DNA of 64,000 nt from Chryseobacterium viscerum (GCF_025949665.1 NZ_JAPDFT010000001.1:620001-684000), one strand, 5' to 3'. Shown: positions 41,414 to 50,700, counted from the stretch's first letter. The notes: generated by a model not told the origin, from the sequence alone. Numbers and translations are program-made.

Positions 41414-44203
41414 TTAAAAATTGTATCCCAGTGTTAAACTGATATTGGTTCCCATAAGTCTTTCAATAGCAAGAGCATCCTTGTTATCATACTTACCGTT
41501 GTCGTTCAGGTCATGGTAGAATTTAGCACGACGGTTCAGGATATCTGAAACATTCAGCTTGATTTCTCCTTTGTTGCTCCATATTTTTTTAGCAATCTGG
41601 AAATCCAGAAGAGGTCTTGGTGCTTCCCAGATTGGTGGTACCTGATCGTTTCCTACATAAAGGATTCTTCTTCCGATCATGTTGAATAATACGGTGGAAG
41701 ACCATCCTGATTTTTCAGTATCATATTGAAGACTTACATTGACCGTATATGGAGACTGACCCTGCATTGGTCTGTCAATCTTAGTAGCTTCGTCTGTTAC
41801 TTTATTTTTAATTAAAGCTACGTTTCCACCCAGCGTAAAGTTTTTAAGAGCACTTACAAAATCCAGCTTTTTTCTTACTTCCAATTCCACCCCGTAAGCA
41901 TCAGCTTTATCTACATTAAGGTAGTTGAAGGTATTACTCGTTCCAACCCCTGATTGGTTGAAGTATAATTCGATCGGCTTTTTGAAGTTTTTATAGAAAC
42001 CTGCCACAGATATAATCTCTCCGTTTCTTGGGTAATATTCCCAACGAACATCGGCACTCGTAATTTTAGTTCTTTCAATAGATTTGTTACCGATTACAGT
42101 AGCTCCCAGATCAAAATCATAATATGCTAAAGGAGAAACCTCTCTAAACTCCGGTCTTACAACAGTTTGTGAACCTGCAACACGGATGTTCATTTTAGGA
42201 TTTACCTTGAATGTTAAGTTTACAGCAGGTAAGAAATCTGTAACACGGGTGTTTACAAAACGGTCATCACTTTTTTTCGTGCTTCCTACCAATTGATCAA
42301 AGTTTTCAACTCTTAATCCCCAAACAGCTCTTAACCATGGTGTAAAGTTATTGTCAAACTGTAAATACCCTGCGTTAAGGATTGTGTTGGCAATATATCG
42401 GTACTGGTTTCCTGCAATTTCATCAAATGTAAATCCACCGTTACCTCCGAAGTTTCCTGGATTGAAGATAGTTTCAAAAGGCTGGGAAAGTAATCCCTGA
42501 TTGAAGTTTTCAAGTCTTACAGAGAATGGTCTTGAATTGTAGATTCTGTCTTTTACCTGGAATAAATAACCTCCTTTGATCGTTTGTTTTTGACCAAACA
42601 TGGTAAATGTTTTGGAGATATCACCTCCTGCATTATACAGATAGTCACTTAAAGTAGAGTAGAATACACTTCCCGATTTTTGAGAAAGACCATTAGAGAT
42701 CAATGCTAAATAAGGGCTTCCTGTCATGTTTGTGTATTGATTATACTGCAAACGCTGTAGCAAAGGAATATACTGATCCAGGATTCCGAAGCTTCCGTAC
42801 CAGTTTACAGTAAGGCCGCCAAGAATATCAATTTTGTGGTTACCGGTAAGGGTAGAATTATAGAAAGTAGTTTCTTTAAATCCAATTTCCCTTGCCATAA
42901 TGTTTGTTCCGTTGATTGGATCAAATTCAAAGTCCTTTCCTGTTCTGAAGGACATATGGTTCACTGTATTATTAGTGATGATATTCTTTAAGGAAATTTT
43001 ATTGTTGCTGTTCAGCTTTAAAGCTAAGTTCAACATTCCTCCTAAGATAATATCATTGCTGTATTTTTCTGTAAAATAATCGAAGTTGGTATCAGCAAGT
43101 TCGTTGTTGATGGTAAAGAAACGGTTGGTAGACTCAGTTCTTCTCTTGTTGTTACTGTAGTTTAAAACAGCAATTACTCCTAAATCCTTTCCAAATATTT
43201 TGGTATTGAAACCTCCGTCAAGCTGTAAACTTAAGTTTTCAGGATAACCGATACTGTTGTATCCTAAGTTCTTTGTGTATCCTTTACCAATCTCTGTTTT
43301 CTGAGCTTCAGTCAGAATGCTGAAAGCATTTTTTGCAGGCATATTGGTAGGAAGCTTTCTGTAACCGTCATCAATTCCTAAAAAGTCCCATTTTCCTCCT
43401 TTCTGCATATGGAATTCCTGCCCCATAGTAGCAGTGTTTCCTCCTACACCTACCTGTACGTTGAAGAAATTTTTATTAGGAATATCCTTTGTATTTACCT
43501 GAATCAATGCTCCTCCCCATTCACCTGTATATTCCGGAATGAAAGTTTTGTTGATGACAAGGGTTTCGATAACGTTTGCCGGGAAAAGGTCAAAAGAGAA
43601 AGTCTTTCTGTCAGGCTCCGTGCTGGATAACTGAATACCATTCAGCATCGCTTGGTTATAACGGTCTGATAAACCTCTTACTACAATATATTTTCCTTCA
43701 GATAAACTCACCCCGGAAACTCTCTTCAGAACTTCACCTGTGTTTCTGTCCGGACTTCTTTTAATAGCTTCAACCCCAATAACCTGAGAAACTACACCGG
43801 CGTTCTTCTGTAAACCGATTGTAGAGGCTATGGTTTCTTTTCTTGCGTTTGATTTTATGACAACTCCCTCAATTTCTTTTTCCTTGGTAGAGGGCTTGTC
43901 CATTACGATATCAAGATGAGTATTACCTTCATTTTTGATAATAACCTCACTGATCTCTTTTCTGTTATACCCATTGGAGCTTACCGTTACAATGTAATTG
44001 GTGCCGGGGGACAGGTTGATAGAGTAGTATCCGGAAATGTCAGTCGTTGCTTCCTGCCCATTTACTTTTACCTTTACCCCTTCTATAGGAGTGTTATCTT
44101 TCTCGTCCAATACCCTACCTTCCAAAATCTGACTTTGTGCAAAAGCATAGCCAGCAGAAAACAAGGCAAGTAGCATGATGCTCTTGTGGAGTTGTTTTTT
44201 CAT
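41414..44203 (-). CDS. TonB-dependent receptor with carboxypeptidase-like N-terminal domain
   Basis: A 929-residue outer-membrane transporter: signal peptide (cleaved near YAFAQ), a CarboxypepD-regulatory-like beta-sandwich (about 25-95, ILEGRVLDEKDNTPIEGVKVKV), the plug domain (about 105-230; GEVLKRVSGVSLSEGKYIVVRGLSDRYNQAMLNG) and a 22-strand barrel ending in LTLGYNF with the C-terminal Phe of outer-membrane proteins. It takes up an unknown ligand using the TonB system. It is divergent from a two-component regulator across 324 bp. Confidence 0.9.
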   Translation of the reverse strand: MKKQLHKSIMLLALFSAGYAFAQSQILEGRVLDEKDNTPIEGVKVKVNGQEATTDISGYYSINLSPGTNYIVTVSSNGYNRKEISEVIIKNEGNTHLDIVMDKPSTKEKEIEGVVIKSNARKETIASTIGLQKNAGVVSQVIGVEAIKRSPDRNTGEVLKRVSGVSLSEGKYIVVRGLSDRYNQAMLNGIQLSSTEPDRKTFSFDLFPANVIETLVINKTFIPEYTGEWGGALIQVNTKDIPNKNFFNVQVGVGGNTATMGQEFHMQKGGKWDFLGIDDGYRKLPTNMPAKNAFSILTEAQKTEIGKGYTKNLGYNSIGYPENLSLQLDGGFNTKIFGKDLGVIAVLNYSNNKRRTESTNRFFTINNELADTNFDYFTEKYSNDIILGGMLNLALKLNSNNKISLKNIITNNTVNHMSFRTGKDFEFDPINGTNIMAREIGFKETTFYNSTLTGNHKIDILGGLTVNWYGSFGILDQYIPLLQRLQYNQYTNMTGSPYLALISNGLSQKSGSVFYSTLSDYLYNAGGDISKTFTMFGQKQTIKGGYLFQVKDRIYNSRPFSVRLENFNQGLLSQPFETIFNPGNFGGNGGFTFDEIAGNQYRYIANTILNAGYLQFDNNFTPWLRAVWGLRVENFDQLVGSTKKSDDRFVNTRVTDFLPAVNLTFKVNPKMNIRVAGSQTVVRPEFREVSPLAYYDFDLGATVIGNKSIERTKITSADVRWEYYPRNGEIISVAGFYKNFKKPIELYFNQSGVGTSNTFNYLNVDKADAYGVELEVRKKLDFVSALKNFTLGGNVALIKNKVTDEATKIDRPMQGQSPYTVNVSLQYDTEKSGWSSTVLFNMIGRRILYVGNDQVPPIWEAPRPLLDFQIAKKIWSNKGEIKLNVSDILNRRAKFYHDLNDNGKYDNKDALAIERLMGTNISLTLGYNF

Positions 44204-44527
44204 TTTACTTCTTTTACTTCTTTTTCAAGGGCAAAATAAGGGCTAAGTTTTTAAGAAAACTTTAGGAGAATCTTAATTAATTGTGAAGTTTGTATTAACG
44301 GATGAGTGAAATTTACAGTTATTGATGTTTAATTTATATAATTGTAATTTTTGTTTTAATTTTAAATATTATTCCTTATATTTGATTTATGTGTATTTAT
44401 TGTTAATTTTTTTTATTGATTTTATAATTTTGTGCTGCGATATGTTTTTTTAATAATTAGTTAACATTTGGCAGATAGATGAAATCAATTGAAATAATTA
44501 ATTTTGTGGGAATTCTTAAACTAGAAG
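44204..44527. other. 324-bp divergent promoter region, very AT-rich
   Basis: No gene. Separates the TonB receptor (minus) and the response regulator (plus). Besides the element at 44499 it holds TATATTTG near 44379. A binding site for the adjacent regulator would be expected, but I see no clear direct repeat. Confidence 0.5.
44499..44506 (+). promoter_or_regulatory. -7 promoter element TAATTTTG for the two-component genes
   Basis: TAnnTTTG match 21 bp before the response regulator ATG. No -33 element at standard spacing. Confidence 0.45.
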
Positions 44528-45202
44528 ATGAGCAAAAAAATTCTTTTAATAGACGATGAACTGGACATTTTAGAGATTCTGTCTTACAATTTGGAAAAGG
44601 AGGGGTATGATATCTATACAGCTACCAATGGTAACGAAGGTATAGAAAAAGCAAAGGAGATTGTTCCGGACCTTATCTTATTAGATGTCATGATGCCTGA
44701 AAAAGATGGTATAGAAACCTGTCAGGAACTTCGTAAAGTGAAAGAACTTCAAAAAACACTTATCGTGTTCCTTTCTGCAAGAAGCGAGGAGTTTTCTCAG
44801 TTAGCAGGTTTTCAGGCGGGTGCTAATGATTACATCGTAAAACTGATCAAGCCGAAAATCCTTATCTCTAAAGTAAATGCATTATTACAGCTAACCTCGC
44901 AGGTTTCTGACAATGCAAAACTAATCGAAATCGGAGACCTTGTTATCGACAAAGATAATTTCAGAGTTTCCAAAAGCGGACAGCAATTTCTTCTTCCTAA
45001 AAAAGAATTTGATTTGCTTTACCTTTTGGCTTCCAATACTGAAAAGGTTTTCAAAAGAGAAGAAATTCTGGAAAAAGTTTGGGGTAATGATGTGATTGTT
45101 GGTGAAAGAACCATCGATGTACATATCAGAAGGTTGAGAGAAAAACTAGGAATCAATACGATTCAGACATTAAAAGGGATTGGGTATAAACTGATCGTTT
45201 AA
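44528..45202 (+). CDS. OmpR/PhoB-type response regulator
   Basis: A 224-residue regulator: receiver domain (1-118) with the phospho-acceptor D53 in LILLDVMMPEKDG and acidic pair D9/D10, then a winged helix (about 130-224; LPKKEFDLLYLLASNTEKVFKREEIL...IDVHIRRLREKLG). The conserved Lys is K105 but the usual following Pro is Leu (YIVKLIKP). PhoB-like in layout; the signal is unknown. The histidine kinase gene follows after 49 bp. The divergent TonB receptor is a candidate target. Confidence 0.9.
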   Translation: MSKKILLIDDELDILEILSYNLEKEGYDIYTATNGNEGIEKAKEIVPDLILLDVMMPEKDGIETCQELRKVKELQKTLIVFLSARSEEFSQLAGFQAGANDYIVKLIKPKILISKVNALLQLTSQVSDNAKLIEIGDLVIDKDNFRVSKSGQQFLLPKKEFDLLYLLASNTEKVFKREEILEKVWGNDVIVGERTIDVHIRRLREKLGINTIQTLKGIGYKLIV

Positions 45203-45251
45203 TTATTTTTAGAATCTTAACTTTACGTTCAATCATTAAAACGTTGTAAAA

Positions 45252-46283
45252 TTGAAATTTTACAGACTTACCCTCGTTGCCTCCTGTCTGCTGACATTGG
45301 TAATGCTCCTTTTAGTAGTCGTCTTCGATTCACTGAAAGATATCTATTATGAGACCCCTTTGTTTAAAACGGGTCTTTTCATCTGTATTATCCTAATCTT
45401 TATGATCAACTGTGTGGTATTGGAGCTACTTTTCAATTATTACAGCAGAAAACAGGTAAAAGGTCTTTCGGGATTTCTGCCGCAGGAAATAGTTCAGAAT
45501 CAGGATGAAAATATTACCATCAAGGAATTAGGAGAAAGGTTTTCTGATCTCAATCAGCAGCAGGTATCAGAAATTGATATGATGAAAGAGATGGAAAGCT
45601 ACCGTAAAGAATATATAGGTAATGTATCTCACGAACTGAAAACGCCTTTGTTTTCTATTCAGGGATATGTAGAAACTTTAAGAGACGGTGGTGTAGACAA
45701 TCTTACCATTCGTGACAAATACCTGGAAAGAATTGATAAATCTGTCGAAAGACTTATTGCTATTGTCACAGATCTTGATATGATCAACAGGTTGGAAGCG
45801 GGCGAAATCAATCTTACCGTTTCTAAATTTGATGTCAATCTTCTGATCAAAGAGATTTTCGATCTGCTTGATCTTGAAGCTGAAAAAAGAAATACAACAT
45901 TACAGATCCAGACCCTTCATCCACAAATCTTTGTGGAGGCTGATAAACAGAAAATTTCCCAGGTTTTCATTAATCTTATTTCCAATGCGATTCACTATGC
46001 CAACAGACAGGAAGCAAAAGTGATCGTAAAGACCAGTATCCTTAAAAATAAGGTGCTGATAGAAGTGATAGATAACGGGATGGGAATCAAGTCTGAGATT
46101 CTTCCAAGGATCTTCGAAAGGTTTTACCGTGTAGAAACCAGCAGAAGCAGGAGAGAAGGAGGTTCAGGACTGGGATTAGCCATCGTAAAACATATTCTTG
46201 AAGCACATAACGAAAATATCACCGTTGAAAGTGTATACCTTGAAGGCACGAAGTTTAGTTTTATGCTCGAAAAAAGTAAATAA
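45252..46283 (+). CDS. sensor histidine kinase
   Basis: A 343-residue kinase read from a TTG at 45252, the only start that keeps the first transmembrane helix. Two membrane helices (about 5-26 and 41-62) are separated by just 15 residues, so there is almost no periplasmic sensor. HisKA with H127 (YIGNVSHELKTPL), then the HATPase with N-box (VFINLISNAIHY), G1 (VIDNGMGI) and G2 (GGSGLGLAIVKHI). Similar to PhoR kinases that lack an extracytoplasmic sensor. It phosphorylates the regulator encoded just upstream. Confidence 0.9.
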   Translation: MKFYRLTLVASCLLTLVMLLLVVVFDSLKDIYYETPLFKTGLFICIILIFMINCVVLELLFNYYSRKQVKGLSGFLPQEIVQNQDENITIKELGERFSDLNQQQVSEIDMMKEMESYRKEYIGNVSHELKTPLFSIQGYVETLRDGGVDNLTIRDKYLERIDKSVERLIAIVTDLDMINRLEAGEINLTVSKFDVNLLIKEIFDLLDLEAEKRNTTLQIQTLHPQIFVEADKQKISQVFINLISNAIHYANRQEAKVIVKTSILKNKVLIEVIDNGMGIKSEILPRIFERFYRVETSRSRREGGSGLGLAIVKHILEAHNENITVESVYLEGTKFSFMLEKSK

Positions 46284-46335
46284 TTCCGGCAAAATGTAAG
46301 GAAAAAAAATATTTTAAAAAATCCTGAAATATTTT

Positions 46336-46364
46336 TTTGTCACATGTCATTTATTATATATTTG
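46336..46364 (+). promoter_or_regulatory. complete Bacteroidota-type promoter (TTTG-17 bp-TATATTTG)
   Basis: TTTG (46336-46339), 17-bp spacer, TATATTTG (46357-46364): both boxes match the -33/-7 consensus. Start of transcription is expected near 46371, 48 bp before the ATG at 46419. Confidence 0.8.
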
Positions 46365-46418
46365 CACCAGAGATTTATCATAATTATAAAGGCAAAAAAA
46401 GTAATTTAAGAAACTGAT

Positions 46419-47015
46419 ATGGTTTACAAAATCCGCGTAATATTAGATGCGAAAGAAGATATTTTCCGTGATATCGAAGTTAAGGGAAAACAAACGTTAT
46501 GGAACTTACATTTAGGAATTAAAAGTGCATTCAGTCTGCAGGGAGATGAGCTTTCTACTTTTAATCTGTTAGAAGATGACGGAACAATTGTAAAAAGTGT
46601 CCCATTGGAAGATATGAGTGATGATGGTGATGGTGAGATTATGTCAGATGTTTACATTGATGAAGCTTTTGAAAGTGTAGGCGACAAGGCACAGTTCCAA
46701 TATGGGCTTCTTGACCTTTGGGAATTCTTCTGTGAACTTGTAGAAGTAATTGAAGAAACAAAAGGGGTTAATTATCCTATCACAGTATACAGATTCGGAA
46801 ACGTTCCGTTGAAAGCACCTAGCAAAAACGGAAGTGCCGGAGGATCTAAAAAGAAATCGGCAATGCCTTTGGTAGATGATGAGTTTGGTTTCGATGAAGA
46901 TTTCGGATCAGGAGGAAACTTTGCAGATGAGGACGACAGCTTCGACGATGAGGAAGAAGAAGACTACAATGACGATGTCTTTGATGATGAAGATGACAAT
47001 GATGACGAAAGATAG
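46419..47015 (+). CDS. pRiA4b ORF-3-like protein with acidic tail
   Basis: A 198-residue protein. VYKIRVILDAKEDIFRDIEVKGKQTLWNLHLGIKSAF is the start of the plasmid pRiA4b ORF-3-like fold, also annotated as an IS1096 passenger (TnpR-like) domain, with the FQYGLLDLWEFFCELVEVIEE helix near 90-110. After residue 145 it becomes almost pure Asp/Glu. No nuclease or recombinase residues are evident. There is no insertion sequence around it, so the mobile-element label is only a family name. It has the best promoter in the window and its own terminator, suggesting steady expression. Confidence 0.75.
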   Translation: MVYKIRVILDAKEDIFRDIEVKGKQTLWNLHLGIKSAFSLQGDELSTFNLLEDDGTIVKSVPLEDMSDDGDGEIMSDVYIDEAFESVGDKAQFQYGLLDLWEFFCELVEVIEETKGVNYPITVYRFGNVPLKAPSKNGSAGGSKKKSAMPLVDDEFGFDEDFGSGGNFADEDDSFDDEEEEDYNDDVFDDEDDNDDER

Positions 47016-47030
47016 TCAACACAATATACT

Positions 47031-47060
47031 GGCCCTGGATTTTGATCCGGGGCTTTTTTT
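47031..47060 (+). terminator. terminator after the acidic protein gene
   Basis: GCCCTGGAT / ATCCGGGGC stem with one G-T pair, short loop and seven T. Confidence 0.85.
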
Positions 47061-47143
47061 GCAAAAGTGTGAAGGTATTTAATTTTCAATAAAAACAGGT
47101 CTTCCTGGTAACTGCCGGGAAGTATATCCATCTATCCGTAAAT

Positions 47144-47177
47144 TTTGCCTTTTCCCAAAAAACAATCCTTACTTTTG
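47144..47177 (+). promoter_or_regulatory. promoter TTTG-22 bp-TACTTTTG for the GH13 gene
   Basis: TTTG at 47144-47147 and TACTTTTG at 47170-47177, spacing at the long end of the usual range. The ATG at 47192 is only 15 bp past the -7 box, giving a very short leader. Confidence 0.6.
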
Positions 47178-47191
47178 TTAAAAATAGTTTA

Positions 47192-48541
47192 ATGAAAAAA
47201 TTAATTTTGTTAGCTGTAATTGGTCTGGGAATTGTTTCCTGTACCACTCAAAAAAATACCCGGAAGATGACAGAACTGCCAAAAGATTGGAAACATAATA
47301 CAAATATCTACGAAGTAAACATAAGACAATATACTCAGGAAGGAACTTTCAAAGCATTTGCAAAAGAAATGCCCCGCCTGAAATCTATGGGAATAAAAAC
47401 CCTTTGGTTTATGCCCATCACCCCCATTGCCCATCAGAATAAAAAAGGAAGCATGGGAAGCCCATATGCCGCTTCAGATTATACTTCTATCAATCCTGAA
47501 TTCGGAACACTGCAGGACTTTAAAGATATGGTGAATGAGGCACATAGACTGGGGTTCAAAGTAATTATAGACTGGGTAGCCAATCATACAGGCTGGGATC
47601 ATGTCTGGACAAAAACACACCCTGAATTTTATCTGAAAGATCCGGATGGAAAATTCCATATCGCTTCCGGAATGGATGATATTATTGAGCTGGATTACAA
47701 AAACCAGGAGATGCGTCAAGCTATGATTGATGCCATGAAATTCTGGGTACAGGAAACTGATATTGATGGTTTCCGATGCGACCTTGCTTCATGGGTAGAA
47801 GCAGATTTCTGGGTGCAGGCCCGTCCTGAAGTAGAAAAAGTAAAACCTCTTTTCTGGCTGGGAGAATTTGATGAGTTGGAAAGCCCTGAGTACGGAAAAG
47901 TTTTTGATGCCAGCTATTCCTGGAAATGGATGCACAAATCTGCCGATTACTATAAAAATAACGAACCTCTTCAGGAATTAAAAGACCTTCTGAGACAATA
48001 TTCAAATATCGGAGATGCTTCGATGAGAGCGTGGTTTACCACAAATCATGACGAGAATTCATGGAACGGAACCGAATATGAAAAATATGGAGTCATCACA
48101 AAACCTATGGCAGTATTCTCTGCAACATGGAATGGTGTTCCGTTACTTTACTCTGGACAGGAACTTCCGAATATAAAAAGACTTGAGTTTTTCGAAAAGG
48201 ATGTCATCAAATGGACAAATACATATCAGGTCGCTGATTTCTATAAAACATTATTGGATTTAAAAGCCTCCAACCTGGCCTTGAGAGGAGGAGATTCTAA
48301 TGTAACAACTTATCTTCTTAATACTACAGCCAATGATAAGATTCTGGCCTATGTAAGAAAAAATGGGAATGATGAAGTATTGGTTGTTCTGAATATGTCA
48401 AAAGAACCTGTTAACTTTTCAATTGAAGACGAACATGTATCAGGAGCATTCAGGAATGTTTTTGATAAAACGAAAAGAGATTTCAATAATGGGAAAGACT
48501 TTAGTTTCAAAGTTTCAGATTATGCCGTATTTGAAAAATAA
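47192..48541 (+). CDS. alpha-amylase family (GH13) lipoprotein
   Basis: A 449-residue lipoprotein (GIVSC, Cys17) with a (beta/alpha)8 GH13 domain. Region I DWVANH (127-132), region II GFRCDLAS with nucleophile D197, region III FWLGEFDE with acid/base E225, and region IV TTNHDEN with D287 are all present. A C-terminal beta domain follows from about 370. It cleaves alpha-glucans at the cell envelope. It stands alone, without SusC/D-type partners next to it. Confidence 0.92.
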   Translation: MKKLILLAVIGLGIVSCTTQKNTRKMTELPKDWKHNTNIYEVNIRQYTQEGTFKAFAKEMPRLKSMGIKTLWFMPITPIAHQNKKGSMGSPYAASDYTSINPEFGTLQDFKDMVNEAHRLGFKVIIDWVANHTGWDHVWTKTHPEFYLKDPDGKFHIASGMDDIIELDYKNQEMRQAMIDAMKFWVQETDIDGFRCDLASWVEADFWVQARPEVEKVKPLFWLGEFDELESPEYGKVFDASYSWKWMHKSADYYKNNEPLQELKDLLRQYSNIGDASMRAWFTTNHDENSWNGTEYEKYGVITKPMAVFSATWNGVPLLYSGQELPNIKRLEFFEKDVIKWTNTYQVADFYKTLLDLKASNLALRGGDSNVTTYLLNTTANDKILAYVRKNGNDEVLVVLNMSKEPVNFSIEDEHVSGAFRNVFDKTKRDFNNGKDFSFKVSDYAVFEK

Positions 48542-48611
48542 GCAATCAACTCTTTGAAATTCTGGCTGAAACAGTGAAATCTTAATGACTGATCTTTAAA
48601 GGTACTCAATT

Positions 48612-48650
48612 CCCCTCCGCTGGAGGGGTGTCAAAATCTATGATTTTGAC
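48612..48650. repeat. tandem double hairpin repeat (CCCCTCC/GGAGGGG and GTCAAAATC/GATTTTGAC)
   Basis: Two perfect hairpins lie back to back: 7-bp arms 48612-48618/48622-48628 and 9-bp arms 48630-48638/48642-48650, each with a 3-nt loop, followed by GGGGTGGTTT. I recall this arrangement as a frequent intergenic repeat in Flavobacteriia; it is found once in this window. Confidence 0.75.
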
Positions 48651-48691
48651 GGGGTGGTTTATCTGCCCACAATAAAAAAACGATCATCGTA

Positions 48692-49132
48692 ATGAACAAA
48701 CAGGAAATAATCAATATAATAAAAGCAAAAGCTACCGACAAAATCCAGTATTTTGAAAACCTTATTGCGGAAACACGGGCATCCAATAACGATACGAAAA
48801 GTTCGATGGGGGACAAATATGAAACCGGAAGAGAAATGCTTCAGCAGGAAATTAATAATCTGCAGAGACAGCTTAACGAAGTTTTGAATCAGCAGGCTGT
48901 ACTGCAGAAAATAACTTCCGATCCTTCGGAAAAAGTTCAGAATGGTGCATTGGTGAAAACCAATAAGGGGCTGTTCTATATCTCTGCTTCAATGGGAGAA
49001 CTTGTCTTTGAAAATCAGAAAATCATGACTGTATCTGCAGAATCTCCACTGGTAAAAGTAATGTATGGTAAAAAAACAGGAGAATCATTTACAGTAAACA
49101 GCATTCACCAGACCATTGAAAATATATGGTAA
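48692..49132 (+). CDS. GreA/GreB-like C-terminal domain protein
   Basis: A 146-residue protein with an N-terminal helical hairpin (about 1-75; KIQYFENLIAETRASNNDTK and EMLQQEINNLQRQLNEVLNQQ) and a C-terminal FKBP-like domain (about 80-146) ending in SAESPLVKVMYGKKTGESF, the SP-L-x-x-x-x-x-G-K-x-x-G-E motif of GreA. The tip of the coiled coil has D34 and E43/E48-type acids but not the exact GreA DDAE pair. It may bind in the RNA polymerase secondary channel. Homologues are often mislabelled 3-oxoacyl-ACP synthase; nothing here supports that. Confidence 0.75.
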   Translation: MNKQEIINIIKAKATDKIQYFENLIAETRASNNDTKSSMGDKYETGREMLQQEINNLQRQLNEVLNQQAVLQKITSDPSEKVQNGALVKTNKGLFYISASMGELVFENQKIMTVSAESPLVKVMYGKKTGESFTVNSIHQTIENIW

Positions 49133-49195
49133 ATTTAATAGACGTTAGATTGCAGATATACAGTTGTTTAATAGAAAATAGACATCAGACCTATA

Positions 49196-49227
49196 AAAAG
49201 CATTCATAAAAATGAGTGCTTTTTTTG
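49196..49227 (+). terminator. terminator after the GreA-like gene
   Basis: AAAAAGCA / TGCTTTTT with inner TCAT/ATGA pairing and a T-run. Confidence 0.8.
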
Positions 49228-49238
49228 ATGGTTTTTAC

Positions 49239-49246
49239 TAAATTTG
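49239..49246 (+). promoter_or_regulatory. -7 promoter element TAAATTTG for thyA
   Basis: TAnnTTTG match 21 bp before the thyA ATG. Confidence 0.5.
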
Positions 49247-49267
49247 GAACTTAAAATCTCATTCAAA

Positions 49268-50062
49268 ATGCAAAACTACCTGGACCTTTTACAGCATATT
49301 TTAGACAACGGAACGGATAAAACCGATAGAACAGGCACTGGAACAAGAAGTGTTTTCGGATATCAGCTGAGATATGATCTGTCTAAAGGATTTCCCTTGG
49401 TAACGACCAAAAAAGTGCATTTGAAATCTATTATTTATGAGTTGCTTTGGTTCCTGAAAGGAGATACCAACATCAAATACCTTAAAGATAACGGAGTAAG
49501 CATCTGGGATGAATGGGCAAATGAAAATGGAGATTTGGGACCGGTTTATGGAGCGCAATGGAGAAGCTGGAGCGGTGCAGATGGAAAAGTGGTAGATCAG
49601 ATTACAGAAGTCATTGACCAGATTAAAAAAAATCCTGATTCCAGAAGACTGATTGTTTCCGCATGGAATGTAGCAGAAATTCCCAATATGGCCTTAGCTC
49701 CTTGTCATGCTTTGTTCCAGTTTTATGTAGCTGATGGAAAATTATCCTTACAACTGTACCAAAGAAGTGCTGATGTTTTCCTTGGGGTACCATTCAATAT
49801 TGCAAGCTATGCATTGCTCCTGATGATGGTAGCACAGGTTTGTAATCTGGAAGTGGGAGATTATGTTCACAGTTTCGGGGATGTTCATATCTACAATAAT
49901 CATTTTGAACAGGTAAACAGACAGCTGGGACGAGAGCCGAGAGCACTTCCGACGATGAAACTGAATCCGGAAGTTAAAAATATCTTTGATTTTGATTTCG
50001 AAGACTTCAGTCTTGAAAATTATGATCCGCATCCGGGAATTAAAGCTCCTGTAGCTATTTAA
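49268..50062 (+). CDS. thyA: thymidylate synthase ThyA
   Basis: A 264-residue protein, exactly the length of the E. coli enzyme, started at the ATG at 49268 ([12 protein letters not shown]). The catalytic cysteine is C146 in [31 protein letters not shown] is the dUMP-binding region and the C-terminus PVAI closes on the active site. It methylates dUMP to dTMP with methylenetetrahydrofolate. No dfrA gene follows within the window. Confidence 0.95.
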   Translation: MQNYLDLLQHILDNGTDKTDRTGTGTRSVFGYQLRYDLSKGFPLVTTKKVHLKSIIYELLWFLKGDTNIKYLKDNGVSIWDEWANENGDLGPVYGAQWRSWSGADGKVVDQITEVIDQIKKNPDSRRLIVSAWNVAEIPNMALAPCHALFQFYVADGKLSLQLYQRSADVFLGVPFNIASYALLLMMVAQVCNLEVGDYVHSFGDVHIYNNHFEQVNRQLGREPRALPTMKLNPEVKNIFDFDFEDFSLENYDPHPGIKAPVAI

Positions 50063-50457
50063 GATTCTGTAAAATCTATCTGATATCCTTTTTGATTAAT
50101 ATACTTCTATTATTTATGCATTATTAGAGGTGATTGCTTTTGTCATATGTTCTGGAAACATAAGGCAGTCGGGGCTGTGCCTGATTGGGTAGCCCAACCG
50201 TTATTCTATCTTCAAAAATTCATATTTACATTTTCGATAGACAGTAAATGATGAGATGATATTCTATTTTAAAACGGAAAATACTCCGCAAAACAGTCTG
50301 TATCACAAATTATCTTGAGATAAACCCTTAAGCACACTTTCTTTTGGCAATTGTTTCTTAAATTTGAAAGAACAACTCAGATTCATTTAATCTTTTGAAA
50401 AAAAGGGAAGGATGATTGGGTTACAGATCATAAATTTCAAATGCTTAAAAATAAATC
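50063..50457. other. 395-bp intergenic region
   Basis: No gene found on either strand. A patch at 50161-50200 is GC-richer (CAGTCGGGGCTGTGCCTG, then TTGGGTAGCCCAA, a small hairpin) and slightly resembles the repeat at 62641. The rest is plain AT-rich sequence. Confidence 0.5.
50359..50366 (+). promoter_or_regulatory. -7 promoter element TAAATTTG
   Basis: TAnnTTTG match 91 bp before the small gene at 50458; implies a leader of about 85 nt. Confidence 0.4.
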
Positions 50458-50676
50458 ATGAAGTATTTAAAAGTTAATATTGAAGAAAACGCAGACATCG
50501 AAGCGCTGAAAAATGCCATCCTTCAATTGAAGGGAGTGGCTTCAGCAGAAATAATGGATGACGAAAATCCGGAAAGCGAGCTGAAAAAAGCTTTTGCAAA
50601 AACCAAAGAACAACTTCAAAAAGGAGACTATGAAACCTTAGTCAATGATATTTTCGATATAATCATTAAAAAATAA
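50458..50676 (+). CDS. small DUF2683-like protein
   Basis: A 72-residue protein: MKYLKVNIEENADIEALKNAILQLKGVASAEIMDD resembles DUF2683, a beta-alpha-beta module with a heavy-metal-associated-like outline but no CxxC. The charged C-terminal helix (ESELKKAFAKTKEQLQKGDYETLVNDIFDIIIKK) is antitoxin-like, but no toxin gene adjoins it. The gap to the M1 peptidase gene is 24 bp, so they probably share an mRNA. Function unknown. Confidence 0.65.
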   Translation: MKYLKVNIEENADIEALKNAILQLKGVASAEIMDDENPESELKKAFAKTKEQLQKGDYETLVNDIFDIIIKK

Positions 50677-50700
50677 TTCTAAAAATAATAAAGTAGACCG

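Noticed and set aside
46419..47015. Insertion sequence passenger gene
   Set aside because: Although the fold is labelled IS1096/pRiA4b-like, there are no terminal inverted repeats, transposase or target duplications around it.
48692..49132. 3-oxoacyl-ACP synthase
   Set aside because: This label is attached to homologues in some annotations, but the protein is 146 residues, has a coiled coil plus GreA-like C-terminus and no thiolase-fold catalytic residues.
50458..50676. Toxin-antitoxin pair
   Set aside because: The small protein looks antitoxin-like, but its only neighbour is an 836-residue exported peptidase; no toxin gene is present.
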